From: JBCBDX01 sp038529265
GTDB lineage: Bacteria > Pseudomonadota > Alphaproteobacteria > Rhizobiales > Rhizobiaceae
DNA length: 64,000 nucleotides
Direction of reading: 5' to 3'
Assembly: GCA_038529265.1 (NCBI GenBank)
Contig: JBCBDX010000001.1
Location: 310,001-374,000, forward strand
Position numbers and translations under genes: made by a program. This document shows positions 1-8,458 of the stretch, piece by piece. The notes under the pieces were generated by a model. That model was given only the letters and a program-made list of their open reading frames with translations. It made no database searches and was not told the origin of the DNA. Each line of letters opens with the position of its first letter. Positions within the stretch are counted from its first letter, which is position 1.

Positions 1-1481
1 GCAAGGACTATCTGCCGGGCGACCGCCGCTGGTTGCCGGACATCGTTCGCAACAAGTATGAATATGTTGAAATCTGGTTCCGCGAATATCTCTGGCGCTT
101 GGTCGCACCGGGTAACCGCACCCGCATCATTGTCGCTATTCTGTCAGCGCTCGCGTTCCTGACACTTTATTTGATTGGCGCTTTGGAGTTTCAGCCGCCG
201 GAAGGCGAGGAGAGTGGCGGCTGGCAATGGGCGGGTGATGCTGCCGGTTTAATCGCCATTGCAACATTTGCCTGGTCCACTTTTGGCGCCTTTGCAAAGT
301 CGCTCTTTATCGGAACGCCCGACGCAGCCAACAATTATTCGCTTGGTGCAGAAGACCCGTACCAGCACTTCAAAAAGCACTACGACCGCTATTGCCGGGA
401 ACTGGGGCGACCCATTCTGGTCGTGGTCGACGATCTTGATCGCTGCGACCCCGACTATGTCACCGAGTTGCTGTCCGGTTTTCAGACCATCCTCGCGAGC
501 CCGCGCGTTCTCATCCTGCTTTTGGGCGACAAGGATTGGCTTGAGGAATCCTTTGCCCAATCCAAGAAGGAAATGAAGGAAATCGATGTCGGTCCCGAAC
601 ACACATTCGGGGGTCGATTTGTCGAAAAGGTGATCCAACTTTCTATCACGCTGCCGGAGATCGACGAGGATACGCGCGGTGTCTATTTAAGGGAGCTTTT
701 GGGCGTTGGTGATGAGGCAGCGCCTGAAACCGCGCAGGAAAGTGAAACCGGTTCAGTGTTCAAATCCGCACTGGCAGAACATGCATTGACCAAGGACGAC
801 TTTGAAAAGATTGATCGCGCCGTCCTTCAATCATCCATCGAAAACCGCGAGTTTGCTGCGTTTAGCACCGTTGATGAAATTGTCGCCAACAATGCTGCTG
901 TGGACGAAAAAAAGCTTCGGCGATCCGTTGCGCGTGTCGTCGCCATGCAGGCGTCGACGGATGAAGAAAAGGAAGAACGCATCCGGCATCAGCTTTCCGG
1001 TTTGGCCTATGTTCTGCCGCCCAACCCGCGGCAAATCAAACGCATCATCAATACAGTGGCTATTATCTCGGGTGTAGCGCTTTCGGAGCAGGAAGTACGT
1101 GAAGGCACCACCGAATGGCGCAAGCTTGCGCGCTGGATAGTGCTGATGATCGAATGGCCGCAGACTTGGTTTACCTTGACCCAAAACCCGGATGTCGCCG
1201 AGACGCTGAACCAAATTTGGAACAGTCAGGATCCTGACAAGATCAAAGAGGGTTTACCTGACACCAAAGCTTCCAAATGGGCGATGAAGATCGACAGTAA
1301 CGAGGAAGCCAAAAACCTGCTCCGTTTCAAGCTGAGCAATGATCAGAGCGATTGGCCAGCAACCGAACCGATTGAAAAAGAAGATATAGAAATGTTCGCT
1401 GACATCATGCCCGCGACCAGCGGTTCGCTGTTGGAACTTCCCAAGCCGAAAAAGCCGGAAGCGGCCGGAGCGGCAAGTTAA
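1..1481 (+). CDS. KAP family P-loop NTPase, C-terminal part (5' truncated by window edge)
   Basis: The reading frame is open from base 3, so the true start lies outside the window; a TTG at 33 is only an internal codon. A hydrophobic segment (IIVAILSALAFLTLYLIG, about bases 120-180) and a second one near 240-300 suggest the membrane insertion typical of KAP NTPases. The segment ILVVVDDLDRC at about 415-447 is a Walker B-like motif, which in this family is followed by the helical stretch about fetching and reporting the state of partner proteins (LLSGFQTIL, LLLGDKDWL). The Walker A motif must be upstream. The C-terminal half is helical and charged, with NPRQIKRIIN, a motif often seen in KAP proteins. 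Function is unknown; relatives include animal Kidins220/ARMS, F-plasmid PifA (phage exclusion) and bacterial defence-associated ATPases. The neighbouring genes on the right do not suggest a role. Confidence 0.75.
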   Translation, partial: KDYLPGDRRWLPDIVRNKYEYVEIWFREYLWRLVAPGNRTRIIVAILSALAFLTLYLIGALEFQPPEGEESGGWQWAGDAAGLIAIATFAWSTFGAFAKSLFIGTPDAANNYSLGAEDPYQHFKKHYDRYCRELGRPILVVVDDLDRCDPDYVTELLSGFQTILASPRVLILLLGDKDWLEESFAQSKKEMKEIDVGPEHTFGGRFVEKVIQLSITLPEIDEDTRGVYLRELLGVGDEAAPETAQESETGSVFKSALAEHALTKDDFEKIDRAVLQSSIENREFAAFSTVDEIVANNAAVDEKKLRRSVARVVAMQASTDEEKEERIRHQLSGLAYVLPPNPRQIKRIINTVAIISGVALSEQEVREGTTEWRKLARWIVLMIEWPQTWFTLTQNPDVAETLNQIWNSQDPDKIKEGLPDTKASKWAMKIDSNEEAKNLLRFKLSNDQSDWPATEPIEKEDIEMFADIMPATSGSLLELPKPKKPEAAGAAS

Positions 1482-1535
1482 GGACATCACGATTTCTTGT
1501 CTGCCAAATGCGACATGACAGTCTAAAGAAGTTTG

Positions 1536-2093
1536 ATGAGGTCACTCCGTTTTCTATCGTCGTTCTTTCTTGTAACCGCCTTTTGGGGGAGCAGCGCCTT
1601 TTCCCAGATTGCGGCGGAAAACCTTGTTTCGCGTATGCCGGAAGGTTTCCACGTGGTCCATTCGGAGACCAAGAACCGAGATACTATCGTCGAGATGGTG
1701 CCGCTGACCGAGACGCGCGAGCAATGGCAGACGCTCTTAAAGGTCAATATTCTGCGCCGCACCTCCCTTTCGGCCCGTGAATTTCAAGTTCAGTTGATAG
1801 CGGGTTGGGGCCGCGCATGTCCGGTCAGTAACCGTACACCGGTCAATGCGGGTCTGGAAAATGGCTATGAGTTCGCCGTCGACCTTTTGATGTGTGCCAA
1901 TGCGCCGGAAACAGACGCGCCGACCGCGGTGTTGGTGAAATCGATCCGCGGTCATGATGCGCTTTATTCGCTCCAGGTCTCAATGCGCGGAGACATCGAT
2001 CTTGATGAAACGTTCCAATGGGTCAGCTATATGCGCGGTATCCAGGTTTGCGACACACGCAAGCCTCGTCACCCATGTCCCGAAGGTTGGTGA
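1536..2093 (+). CDS. Secreted protein of unknown function
   Basis: A 185-residue protein that begins with a clear signal peptide (basic MRSLR, hydrophobic core, likely cleavage after SSAFSQ or nearby). I chose ATG 1536 over the in-frame TTG 1533 because the purine-rich AAAGAAG lies at 1525-1531. The mature part has four cysteines (two near the middle, CPVS and LLMCAN, and two at the C-terminus, QVCDTRKPRHPC), which would fit disulfides in the periplasm. I do not recognise the family. It ends exactly one base before the convergent ung gene ends. Confidence 0.7.
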   Translation: MRSLRFLSSFFLVTAFWGSSAFSQIAAENLVSRMPEGFHVVHSETKNRDTIVEMVPLTETREQWQTLLKVNILRRTSLSAREFQVQLIAGWGRACPVSNRTPVNAGLENGYEFAVDLLMCANAPETDAPTAVLVKSIRGHDALYSLQVSMRGDIDLDETFQWVSYMRGIQVCDTRKPRHPCPEGW

Positions 2094-2771
2094 TCAGTCG
2101 AGTTGCCAATCAATAGGCTCAAGCCCGTGGCTTATCAGAAAATCATTGGCTTTTGAAAACGGCTTGGTGCCGAAGAACCCGTTATGCGCCGAAAGCGGCG
2201 AAGGGTGCGGCGCTTTCAAGACCAAATGCTTTTTCGCGTCCACAAATGCTGCTTTCTTTTGGGCATAAGACCCCCACAAAATGAAAACCGTTGGCATGTC
2301 ACGGCTTTCAACCAGCCTGACGATGGAATCGGTAAATTGCTCCCAACCCTGCCCGCGGTGCGATGCGGCTTGGTGCGCTTCAACCGTCAGGACCGAGTTC
2401 AGCAACAAAACGCCTTGCTCTGCCCACGTTTCCAAATTGCCATGACTGGCGGGTGCAATGCCAAGGTCGCTGTGCATTTCCTTGTATATGTTGACGAGTG
2501 AAGGCGGGGTGCGCACACCACGTGGCACTGAAAAACTCAAACCATGGGCCTGTCCCGGTCCGTGATAAGGGTCTTGGCCGAGGATCAGCACCTTTACTTT
2601 GTCCAGTGGTGTTGAGTCCAACGCATGAAACCATTGGCTGGATGGCGGAAATACACGCTTTCCGGCTTCCCGCTCTTTGACGAGGAAGTTGCGCAACGCT
2701 TTCATATACGGCGCATCAAATTCATGGCGCAGCGGTTCCAGCCAACTGGGATGCAGTCGAATCGTAGTCAT
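2094..2771 (-). CDS. ung: Uracil-DNA glycosylase (family 1)
   Basis: Removes uracil from DNA to start base-excision repair in the cytoplasm. The water-activating motif GQDPYHG is at residues 65-71 (catalytic Asp67), followed by GPGQAHGLSFSV, the uracil-binding LLLNSVLTVE segment in the middle, and the DNA-intercalating HPSPLS loop at 189-194. The length of 225 residues is normal for family 1. The gene is convergent with the secreted protein on its left, with no gap, and a short gap separates it from the DksA-like gene on its right (same strand). Confidence 0.97.
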   Translation of the reverse strand: MTTIRLHPSWLEPLRHEFDAPYMKALRNFLVKEREAGKRVFPPSSQWFHALDSTPLDKVKVLILGQDPYHGPGQAHGLSFSVPRGVRTPPSLVNIYKEMHSDLGIAPASHGNLETWAEQGVLLLNSVLTVEAHQAASHRGQGWEQFTDSIVRLVESRDMPTVFILWGSYAQKKAAFVDAKKHLVLKAPHPSPLSAHNGFFGTKPFSKANDFLISHGLEPIDWQLD

Positions 2772-2810
2772 GCAGCATTTTGCAGACCGAATGTGCTGTG
2801 GTTCAAGGCG

Positions 2811-3161
2811 TCATGAGGCGTGCCGGGCGCAAAATGGCGTATGTGGCAACAGGTTGAGACGTTCTTCGGAGATTTTTTCGCCGCTGACAACGCAAATGCC
2901 GTAGCTGCCATCTTCAATGCGTTTGAGCGCTGCATCTATTGCCTTGATCTCATCTTGACCAGACAAACCAAGGTCCTCCAAAACCTCATGTTGTTCGTTT
3001 TCGGTCGCATCATCGTCCCAATTGCGATTATGAGGCTGATCGAGCTCATCCTCGATGTTTTCAAGACGCGTGACGAGATATTTGCGTCGATTTTCCAGTC
3101 GCTTACGGTATTTTTCAAATTCAGGCATAGCGTCGGCCTTTCTAATGTTTGTGGCAGACAT
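2811..3161 (-). CDS. DksA/TraR-family protein with a degenerate zinc finger
   Basis: A 116-residue protein with the charged coiled-coil N-terminus (FEKYRKRLENRRKYL) and C-terminal finger of the DksA/TraR family, which binds RNA polymerase through its secondary channel. Spacing of the finger is canonical (C-x2-C-x17-C-x2-C), but two of the four ligands are replaced: Cys90 and Cys111 remain, while the partner positions are Ser93 and His114. Such C-S/C-H or two-cysteine forms occur among short alphaproteobacterial DksA paralogues that work without tight zinc binding. Start at 3161 is supported by AGGA six bases upstream on the minus strand; an internal Met12 (3128) with an AAGG is an alternative. 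Whether it is a (p)ppGpp co-regulator or a redox/zinc-independent paralogue cannot be told from sequence. Confidence 0.8.
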   Translation of the reverse strand: MSATNIRKADAMPEFEKYRKRLENRRKYLVTRLENIEDELDQPHNRNWDDDATENEQHEVLEDLGLSGQDEIKAIDAALKRIEDGSYGICVVSGEKISEERLNLLPHTPFCARHAS

Positions 3162-3384
3162 CGTAAATCCTGGCTCGGATTTTTGCCTTGACCTAAGTCA
3201 AGCGCGGACAGCCCTGCTTATCGTTCAACGAAATATCGCCAGATTGTCTCTGTAACACTATGAGGCGGCGCGTATGGGTGGCCTTCTTTCGTGAAGCTGC
3301 GATGCGCACCAGCATTTGTACCTGTTTTTGATCGGACGGCCCTCCGGGCGATCCGCTTGATGTTTTGACGACAAATTAATTTGG
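3162..3384. other. Intergenic, 223 bases
   Basis: Holds the upstream control regions of the divergent DksA-like and transpeptidase genes. A short GC-rich stem (GCCC/GGGC, near 3339-3351) is the only structure seen. No gene or RNA recognised. Confidence 0.5.
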
Positions 3385-4104
3385 ATGACACTTATGATTT
3401 CCCGCAGAAACTTTGTCGGCTTAGCGCTGACTAGCGCAGTTACCGCATGCGGCACGCTCCCGCGACGGGATTACGATCCGTTGGAGCTAACCCCGAGCCT
3501 ACCGCTTGCCGGCACTCAAGAGCCCCTGATGCCTTTGTTCTACGGACCGATGCCTTTGGAGCAATTTCCCATTCCGGCGGTGCCGCGGGACACTGTGCCC
3601 CAGAAATATTGGCGTACACAGATCATCAATCCCTACCCACAATATTCGGTCGGGTCGCTTATCGTCGATCCCCAAAACTTTCATCTCTATGCAGTTGAAA
3701 GTGGGGGCAGAGCTACACGATATGGGATCGGCGTTGGTCGGCAGGGATTTGCGTGGTCCGGCAACGCCGTGGTTCAATTCAAACGTAAATGGCCACGATG
3801 GAAACCGCCTGCGAGCATGATTGCGCGCCAACCTGAATTGGAGAAATACTCCGTTGAAAATGGCGGTATGGATCCGGGGTTGAATAATCCGCTGGGTGCG
3901 CGTGCACTCTACCTGTTTGAGAATGGCGTGGACACATTGTACCGCATTCACGGTACACCGGAAGCTGAATCGATTGGCAAGGCCGTTTCATCAGGTTGTA
4001 TTCGAATGTTGAACCAAGATGTGATTCATCTTTATGAGCGTGTGCCAAATGGTTCACCGGTGATTGTATTAAACGCATCCCTCCCGCCAGCTTTTGCGTG
4101 GTGA
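3385..4104 (+). CDS. L,D-transpeptidase (YkuD domain), exported
   Basis: Cross-links peptidoglycan (3-3 links) or attaches proteins to it in the periplasm. The N-terminus SRRNFVGLAL is a twin-arginine motif, and VTAC at the end of the hydrophobic stretch looks like a lipobox, so this may be a Tat-exported lipoprotein. The YkuD catalytic motif is complete: His189 of HGT, then SSGCIRM with catalytic Cys205. Length 239. Met1 at 3385 or Met4 at 3394 could be the start; neither has a strong ribosome site. A methionine-poor proline-rich linker (about residues 30-70) precedes the domain. Expressed as a single gene or with the DsbA-like gene 90 bases downstream. Confidence 0.92.
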   Translation: MTLMISRRNFVGLALTSAVTACGTLPRRDYDPLELTPSLPLAGTQEPLMPLFYGPMPLEQFPIPAVPRDTVPQKYWRTQIINPYPQYSVGSLIVDPQNFHLYAVESGGRATRYGIGVGRQGFAWSGNAVVQFKRKWPRWKPPASMIARQPELEKYSVENGGMDPGLNNPLGARALYLFENGVDTLYRIHGTPEAESIGKAVSSGCIRMLNQDVIHLYERVPNGSPVIVLNASLPPAFAW

Positions 4105-4193
4105 TGGAGCCAACGATTTTGTTATCTGGAAAACGTTGGAACATGGCGCCAATTACACTACGAAGAAATCAAATGAACCTCAAAGAGGAACGA

Positions 4194-4859
4194 ATGATGC
4201 CGCGTCAGATCAACATTTCCCGCCGCCATGCCTTGCGCATGGGCACCGCTTTATCGATTTCCGCCATGCTGCCTGCCGCAGCTTTTGCGCAGTCTTTGCC
4301 GCGACCGTCTGGTTCGGTCGATATGGAAGAACTGCTCGCGGCCAATGCTTTGCCCGACATGGTCAAGGGCGATGAAAACGCGCCAGTTACTGTGGTCGAA
4401 TACGCTTCCATGACCTGCGGCTTTTGTGCGTTGTTCCACAATGATGTGTGGCCAACCATCAAAGAGAACTATGTCGATACCGGCAAGGTAAAGTTCATTG
4501 TTCGCGAGTTCCCGCTTGACCCAAGAGCCGCGGCGGCCGCAATGCTTGCCCGTTGTGCGCCAAATGATGCCTATTTCGCGATGGTTGACGTGTTGTTCAA
4601 ACAACAGACAGCTTGGGCCAGGGCAGAAGATGCACGCGCACCGCTTGAAAATATCGCAAAATTGGCCGGTTTTACACAAGAGAGCTTCGAAGCCTGCTTG
4701 ACCGACCAAAAGCTTCTGGATGATGTCAATGCGATACGGGTGCGCGGCGCTGAAGAGTTTGGTGTAAGCTCTACGCCAACATTCTTTATCGACGGGGATA
4801 GATATTCCGGAGTGCTATCGGTTGAACAAATGTCAGCCATTCTCGATTCAAAACTTTAA
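4194..4859 (+). CDS. DsbA-family thiol-disulfide oxidoreductase, Tat-exported
   Basis: Thioredoxin-fold protein of the DsbA/DsbG-like (Thioredoxin_4) group. The chosen start ATG 4194 is preceded by AAAGAGG at 4182-4188; the frame is open further upstream but without a better site. The N-terminus has a twin-arginine motif (SRRHALRMG) and a hydrophobic stretch ending AAAFAQ, so it is exported folded. The active site is CGFC (Cys75-Cys78) and the cis-proline loop is SSTPTF (Pro195). It probably forms or isomerises disulfides in the periplasm, perhaps for the cysteine-containing exported proteins of the cell. In many Hyphomicrobiales a gene like this sits next to smc, as here. Confidence 0.92.
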   Translation: MMPRQINISRRHALRMGTALSISAMLPAAAFAQSLPRPSGSVDMEELLAANALPDMVKGDENAPVTVVEYASMTCGFCALFHNDVWPTIKENYVDTGKVKFIVREFPLDPRAAAAAMLARCAPNDAYFAMVDVLFKQQTAWARAEDARAPLENIAKLAGFTQESFEACLTDQKLLDDVNAIRVRGAEEFGVSSTPTFFIDGDRYSGVLSVEQMSAILDSKL

Positions 4860-4886
4860 AGCCGCATATCTTATATGCGGCTATCA

Positions 4887-4922
4887 AGCGGGCGCGCGCC
4901 TATCGCTTAGAAAGCGCCCGCT
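4887..4922 (+). promoter_or_regulatory. Hairpin abutting the smc start codon
   Basis: A perfect 9-base inverted repeat, AGCGGGCGC at 4887-4895 and GCGCCCGCT at 4914-4922, with an 18-base loop. Its 3' arm ends at the base before the smc ATG. The weak purine run AGAAAG (4909-4914), the only candidate ribosome site, straddles loop and stem. A separate hairpin, AGCCGCATA/TATGCGGCT at about 4860-4882, lies just after the DsbA-like stop and has no T-run. It may tune smc translation or end the upstream transcript; nothing in the sequence decides this. Confidence 0.4.
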
Positions 4923-7900
4923 ATGAAGTTTGAGAAGCTGCGCCTCCTCGGTTTCAAATCGTTTGTTGAGCCGACTGAATTTATAATTGAAAAAGGTCTG
5001 ACCGGCGTTGTTGGGCCCAATGGCTGCGGCAAGTCCAATCTTGTTGAAGCGCTACGTTGGGTGATGGGCGAAAGCTCCTACAAGAACATGCGCGCGTCCG
5101 GTATGGATGATGTCATCTTTTCCGGCTCTGCGACGCGTCCGTCGCGCAATATGGCCGAAGTTGCGCTGTTTCTCGATAACAAGGATCGTACAGCGCCAGC
5201 CAGCTTTAATGATGCAGAAAGCCTTCAGGTTGCCCGCCGTATAGAACGGGACGCTGGCTCTGCCTATAAGATCAACGGAAAGGACGCTCGCGCCAAAGAT
5301 GTGCAACTGCTTTTTGCAGATCAGTCTACAGGCGCAAGGTCTCCATCCATGGTGGGGCAGGGTCGCATTGGTGAACTCATCCAGGCAAAGCCACAGGCGC
5401 GACGGGCATTACTAGAAGAAGCCGCTGGGATCTCCGGATTACATTCGCGCCGACATGAGGCGGAGCTGCGTCTGCGGGCAGCCGAAACCAACCTGGAACG
5501 TTTGGACGATGTTGTCGCAGAACTGGAGAGCCAAATCGAAAGCCTGAAGCGTCAAGCGCGTCAGGCAAACAGGTTTAAAACACTATCGCGCGACATTCGC
5601 TCCGCAGAGGCGATCTTGCTGCACTTGAAATGGGCTCAAGCAAAAGACGCGGAAGGCGAGGCGCAATCTGTCCTTTCCGGCGCGACCGCTTCCGTAGCAG
5701 CCAGCGCCCAGACGCAAATGCAGGCGGCCAAGGATCAAGCTGCTGCTCAGCATCACCTGCCGCCGCTCCGGCAAAAAGAAGCTGAGGCAGCAGCTGCGCT
5801 TCAACGGTTGACGATCGCGCGTGAACAAATCGATGCTGAAACCCAGCGGATCGAAGCGCGTCGTAAAGAGTACGAGGAACGTATCCGGCAACTTGGTCTG
5901 GATATTGAGCGCGAAGAGACCATGCGCGTTGAAAACGCTAACTTTCTTAGCGCGCTCAATGAAGAAGAAGCGCAGTTAAAAGCGAATGAAAGTGGCTCAG
6001 CCGAACGAGCGCTCGAACTTGAGAAGGCGCGCGATGATAGCGCGTCGGCGCTTGCAAAAAGCGAAGCATCGCTGGCGGAAGTTACGGAACTGCGTGCCGA
6101 GACACTGGCGCTGCGCTCACAACTGGAGCGGCGTATTCGTGAAGCCTCTGAGCGCAAAGCGCGGCTGGAAGCGCAGCATGAGGCAAACAGTTCAGATATC
6201 GCCAGCGTGATCGCGCAAATTGCCCAATTGCCTGATCCGCAAGCAAAAGCCAATGCGCTCGCAGAAGCTGAACAGAACATACATCGGGCAGAAGCATCGG
6301 CCCGCCAGGCTGAAACGGTTGTTGCAAAAGCGCGCGAGAGCGAGGTGCAGCTGCGCCCGGTTTTGAGCCAGGCTCGGGATATTCTCGGCGCGCTGGAAGC
6401 CGAGGCTCGCACAATTGCAAAGCTTTTGAATGTTGAGGCAGCCGATTTGTTCGCGCCCATTGTTGAAAGCTTCAAAGTCACTAAAGGATATGAGACGGCA
6501 TTAGGCGCTGCTTTGGGTGATGATCTCGAAGTGCCCGCCGATCCGGCATCACCGGTACACTGGGCGGGTACTGGCGTTGAGGAAAGCGATCCAAAACTGC
6601 CTGACGGTGTGGAGCCGCTTTCAGCGTTTGTCACAGGTGCAGATGCAATTGAACGCCGTTTGAACCAAATTGGTGTTGTTGCAGATGACGCCACCGGCGA
6701 GCGATTGAGCGCATTGCTGCACGTCGGTCAGCGGCTTGTCACCAAAGAAGGGGCGTTGTGGCGATGGGACGGCTATAGAGCTCAGGCTGATGCTCCTTCA
6801 GCAGCAGCACTGCGCTTGGCCCAAAAAAACCGCTTGGCGGAGCTGGACGCTGAAATAGTCTCGGCAACCAAGGCGAAGACCGAAGCGGAAAACGCGGTTA
6901 TTGCCGCAGAGACCGCTACCAGTGATGCGCAAAAGGCTGAAATTGGGGCTCGGGAGCAGGCACGTGCTGCTCAGGCTGCCGCTCAAAGCGCAAGGCAGGA
7001 TTTGGCGGCAGCTGAGCGCGCGACCGGCGAGCTATCTCGCAAACGAGCAGTGCTTGAAGAGGCAGAACAGCGCCTTGGCGCCGACTTGAAAGAAAACACG
7101 ACGGTGTTGACGGAAGCGCAGGCGGCGCTTGCCGCAGAGCCGGAAACGCAAACATATGATACGCGTCTTAGCGAGGCGCAAACGCTGGTGGCGCAGGACC
7201 GTGCAAAAGCTGCCGAGGCGCGTGCAGCTTTTGAGGGCGTCGCGCGCGAGCGTGAGCAGCGATTGAAGCGTATCGAAGCGATCGGGCGTGAACGGGAAAA
7301 CTGGGTCCGGCGGGCGGAAAATGCCAAAACCCAAATTGAAACGCTGACCGGTCGCAGGAGCGATGCTGAAGAGGCTTTGAAGCTCATTGCTGGCACACCT
7401 GAAGAGCTGCAGATCAAGCGTCGTGACTTGGTGCGCGAAATTGAACAAGCTGAAAAAGTGCGTCAGGAGGCCGCCGACAATTTGGTCAAAGCAGAAACCA
7501 GTGCACGCGAAGCCGACAAGGCGGCCAATGACGCCGTGACGGAATTGGCGCAGATGAGAGAAAGCCGCGCGCGTGCCGAAGAAAGACTGCTTGCGCTGAC
7601 GGCACGCCGCGAGGATGTTGAAGCGCGTATCCAAGAAGCACTGCAATGCGCGCCGCATCAAGCATTGGCCAAAGCGGAACTCGCCGAAGGCGAAAGCTTG
7701 CCCGATCTGATCCCAACGGAAAAGAGATTGGAACGCCTGAAGATCGAACGGGAGCGGCTTGGCGCTGTGAACCTTCGTGCCGAAGAAGAGCAGGCAGAAT
7801 TGATCGAGCGGCTCGAAACCATCACCACCGAGCGAGACGACGTCATTGCAGCAATTGCCGAGCTTCGAGGCGGCATTTCAAGCTTGAATAAAGAGGGTCG

Positions 7901-8384
7901 CGAACGCCTCTTGTCAGCCTTTGAAGACGTGCAAACCCATTTTACAAAGCTGTTCACGCACTTGTTCGGCGGGGGCACTGCCGAGCTTCAATTAATTGAA
8001 AGCGACGACCCGCTGGAGGCCGGGCTTGAGATCATCGCGCGGCCGCCCGGCAAAAAGCCACAGACCATGACCTTGCTTTCTGGCGGTGAACAAGCACTGA
8101 CAGCGATGGCGTTAATCTTCGCCGTGTTTCTAACCAACCCCGCTCCCATCTGTGTCTTGGATGAGGTTGATGCGCCGCTCGATGACTACAATGTCGAACG
8201 TTTTTGCGATTTGATGGACGAGATGACGCGTCAGACGGATACGCGCTTCGTCATCATCACCCACAATCCGATCACCATGGCGCGTATGGATCGCTTGTTT
8301 GGCGTTACGATGGCTGAGCAGGGCGTTTCCCAACTTGTGTCTGTGGATCTACACCGCGCTGAAGAGCTTCGCGAAGCAAGCTAG
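4923..8384 (+). CDS. smc: Chromosome segregation protein SMC
   Basis: Structural maintenance of chromosomes ATPase, which organises and segregates the nucleoid with ScpA and ScpB. Head parts are intact: Walker A GPNGCGKS at residues 31-38, signature LSGGEQ from 1052, Walker B ICVLDEVD near 1076-1083, and a D-loop. Two long coiled-coil arms (about 170-500 and 670-1010, rich in Glu, Ala, Arg and Gln) flank a hinge domain near 510-650. The 1153-residue length fits alphaproteobacterial SMC. The highly alanine-rich arms produce long antisense open frames, which are not genes. ScpAB are not in the window. Confidence 0.97.
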   Translation: MKFEKLRLLGFKSFVEPTEFIIEKGLTGVVGPNGCGKSNLVEALRWVMGESSYKNMRASGMDDVIFSGSATRPSRNMAEVALFLDNKDRTAPASFNDAESLQVARRIERDAGSAYKINGKDARAKDVQLLFADQSTGARSPSMVGQGRIGELIQAKPQARRALLEEAAGISGLHSRRHEAELRLRAAETNLERLDDVVAELESQIESLKRQARQANRFKTLSRDIRSAEAILLHLKWAQAKDAEGEAQSVLSGATASVAASAQTQMQAAKDQAAAQHHLPPLRQKEAEAAAALQRLTIAREQIDAETQRIEARRKEYEERIRQLGLDIEREETMRVENANFLSALNEEEAQLKANESGSAERALELEKARDDSASALAKSEASLAEVTELRAETLALRSQLERRIREASERKARLEAQHEANSSDIASVIAQIAQLPDPQAKANALAEAEQNIHRAEASARQAETVVAKARESEVQLRPVLSQARDILGALEAEARTIAKLLNVEAADLFAPIVESFKVTKGYETALGAALGDDLEVPADPASPVHWAGTGVEESDPKLPDGVEPLSAFVTGADAIERRLNQIGVVADDATGERLSALLHVGQRLVTKEGALWRWDGYRAQADAPSAAALRLAQKNRLAELDAEIVSATKAKTEAENAVIAAETATSDAQKAEIGAREQARAAQAAAQSARQDLAAAERATGELSRKRAVLEEAEQRLGADLKENTTVLTEAQAALAAEPETQTYDTRLSEAQTLVAQDRAKAAEARAAFEGVAREREQRLKRIEAIGRERENWVRRAENAKTQIETLTGRRSDAEEALKLIAGTPEELQIKRRDLVREIEQAEKVRQEAADNLVKAETSAREADKAANDAVTELAQMRESRARAEERLLALTARREDVEARIQEALQCAPHQALAKAELAEGESLPDLIPTEKRLERLKIERERLGAVNLRAEEEQAELIERLETITTERDDVIAAIAELRGGISSLNKEGRERLLSAFEDVQTHFTKLFTHLFGGGTAELQLIESDDPLEAGLEIIARPPGKKPQTMTLLSGGEQALTAMALIFAVFLTNPAPICVLDEVDAPLDDYNVERFCDLMDEMTRQTDTRFVIITHNPITMARMDRLFGVTMAEQGVSQLVSVDLHRAEELREAS

Positions 8385-8458
8385 AGTTGGCTAACATTAC
8401 ACGATGGCGTGCAAAGCAAGTGGTGACTATGCTAGTGCGGATCGCCAAGGGCTAACCG

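Noticed and set aside
5801..6694. Long minus-strand frame, Ser/Arg/Ala-rich, inside smc
   Set aside because: Shadow of the alanine/glutamate-rich coiled coil of SMC; no ribosome site, no domain, low-complexity composition.
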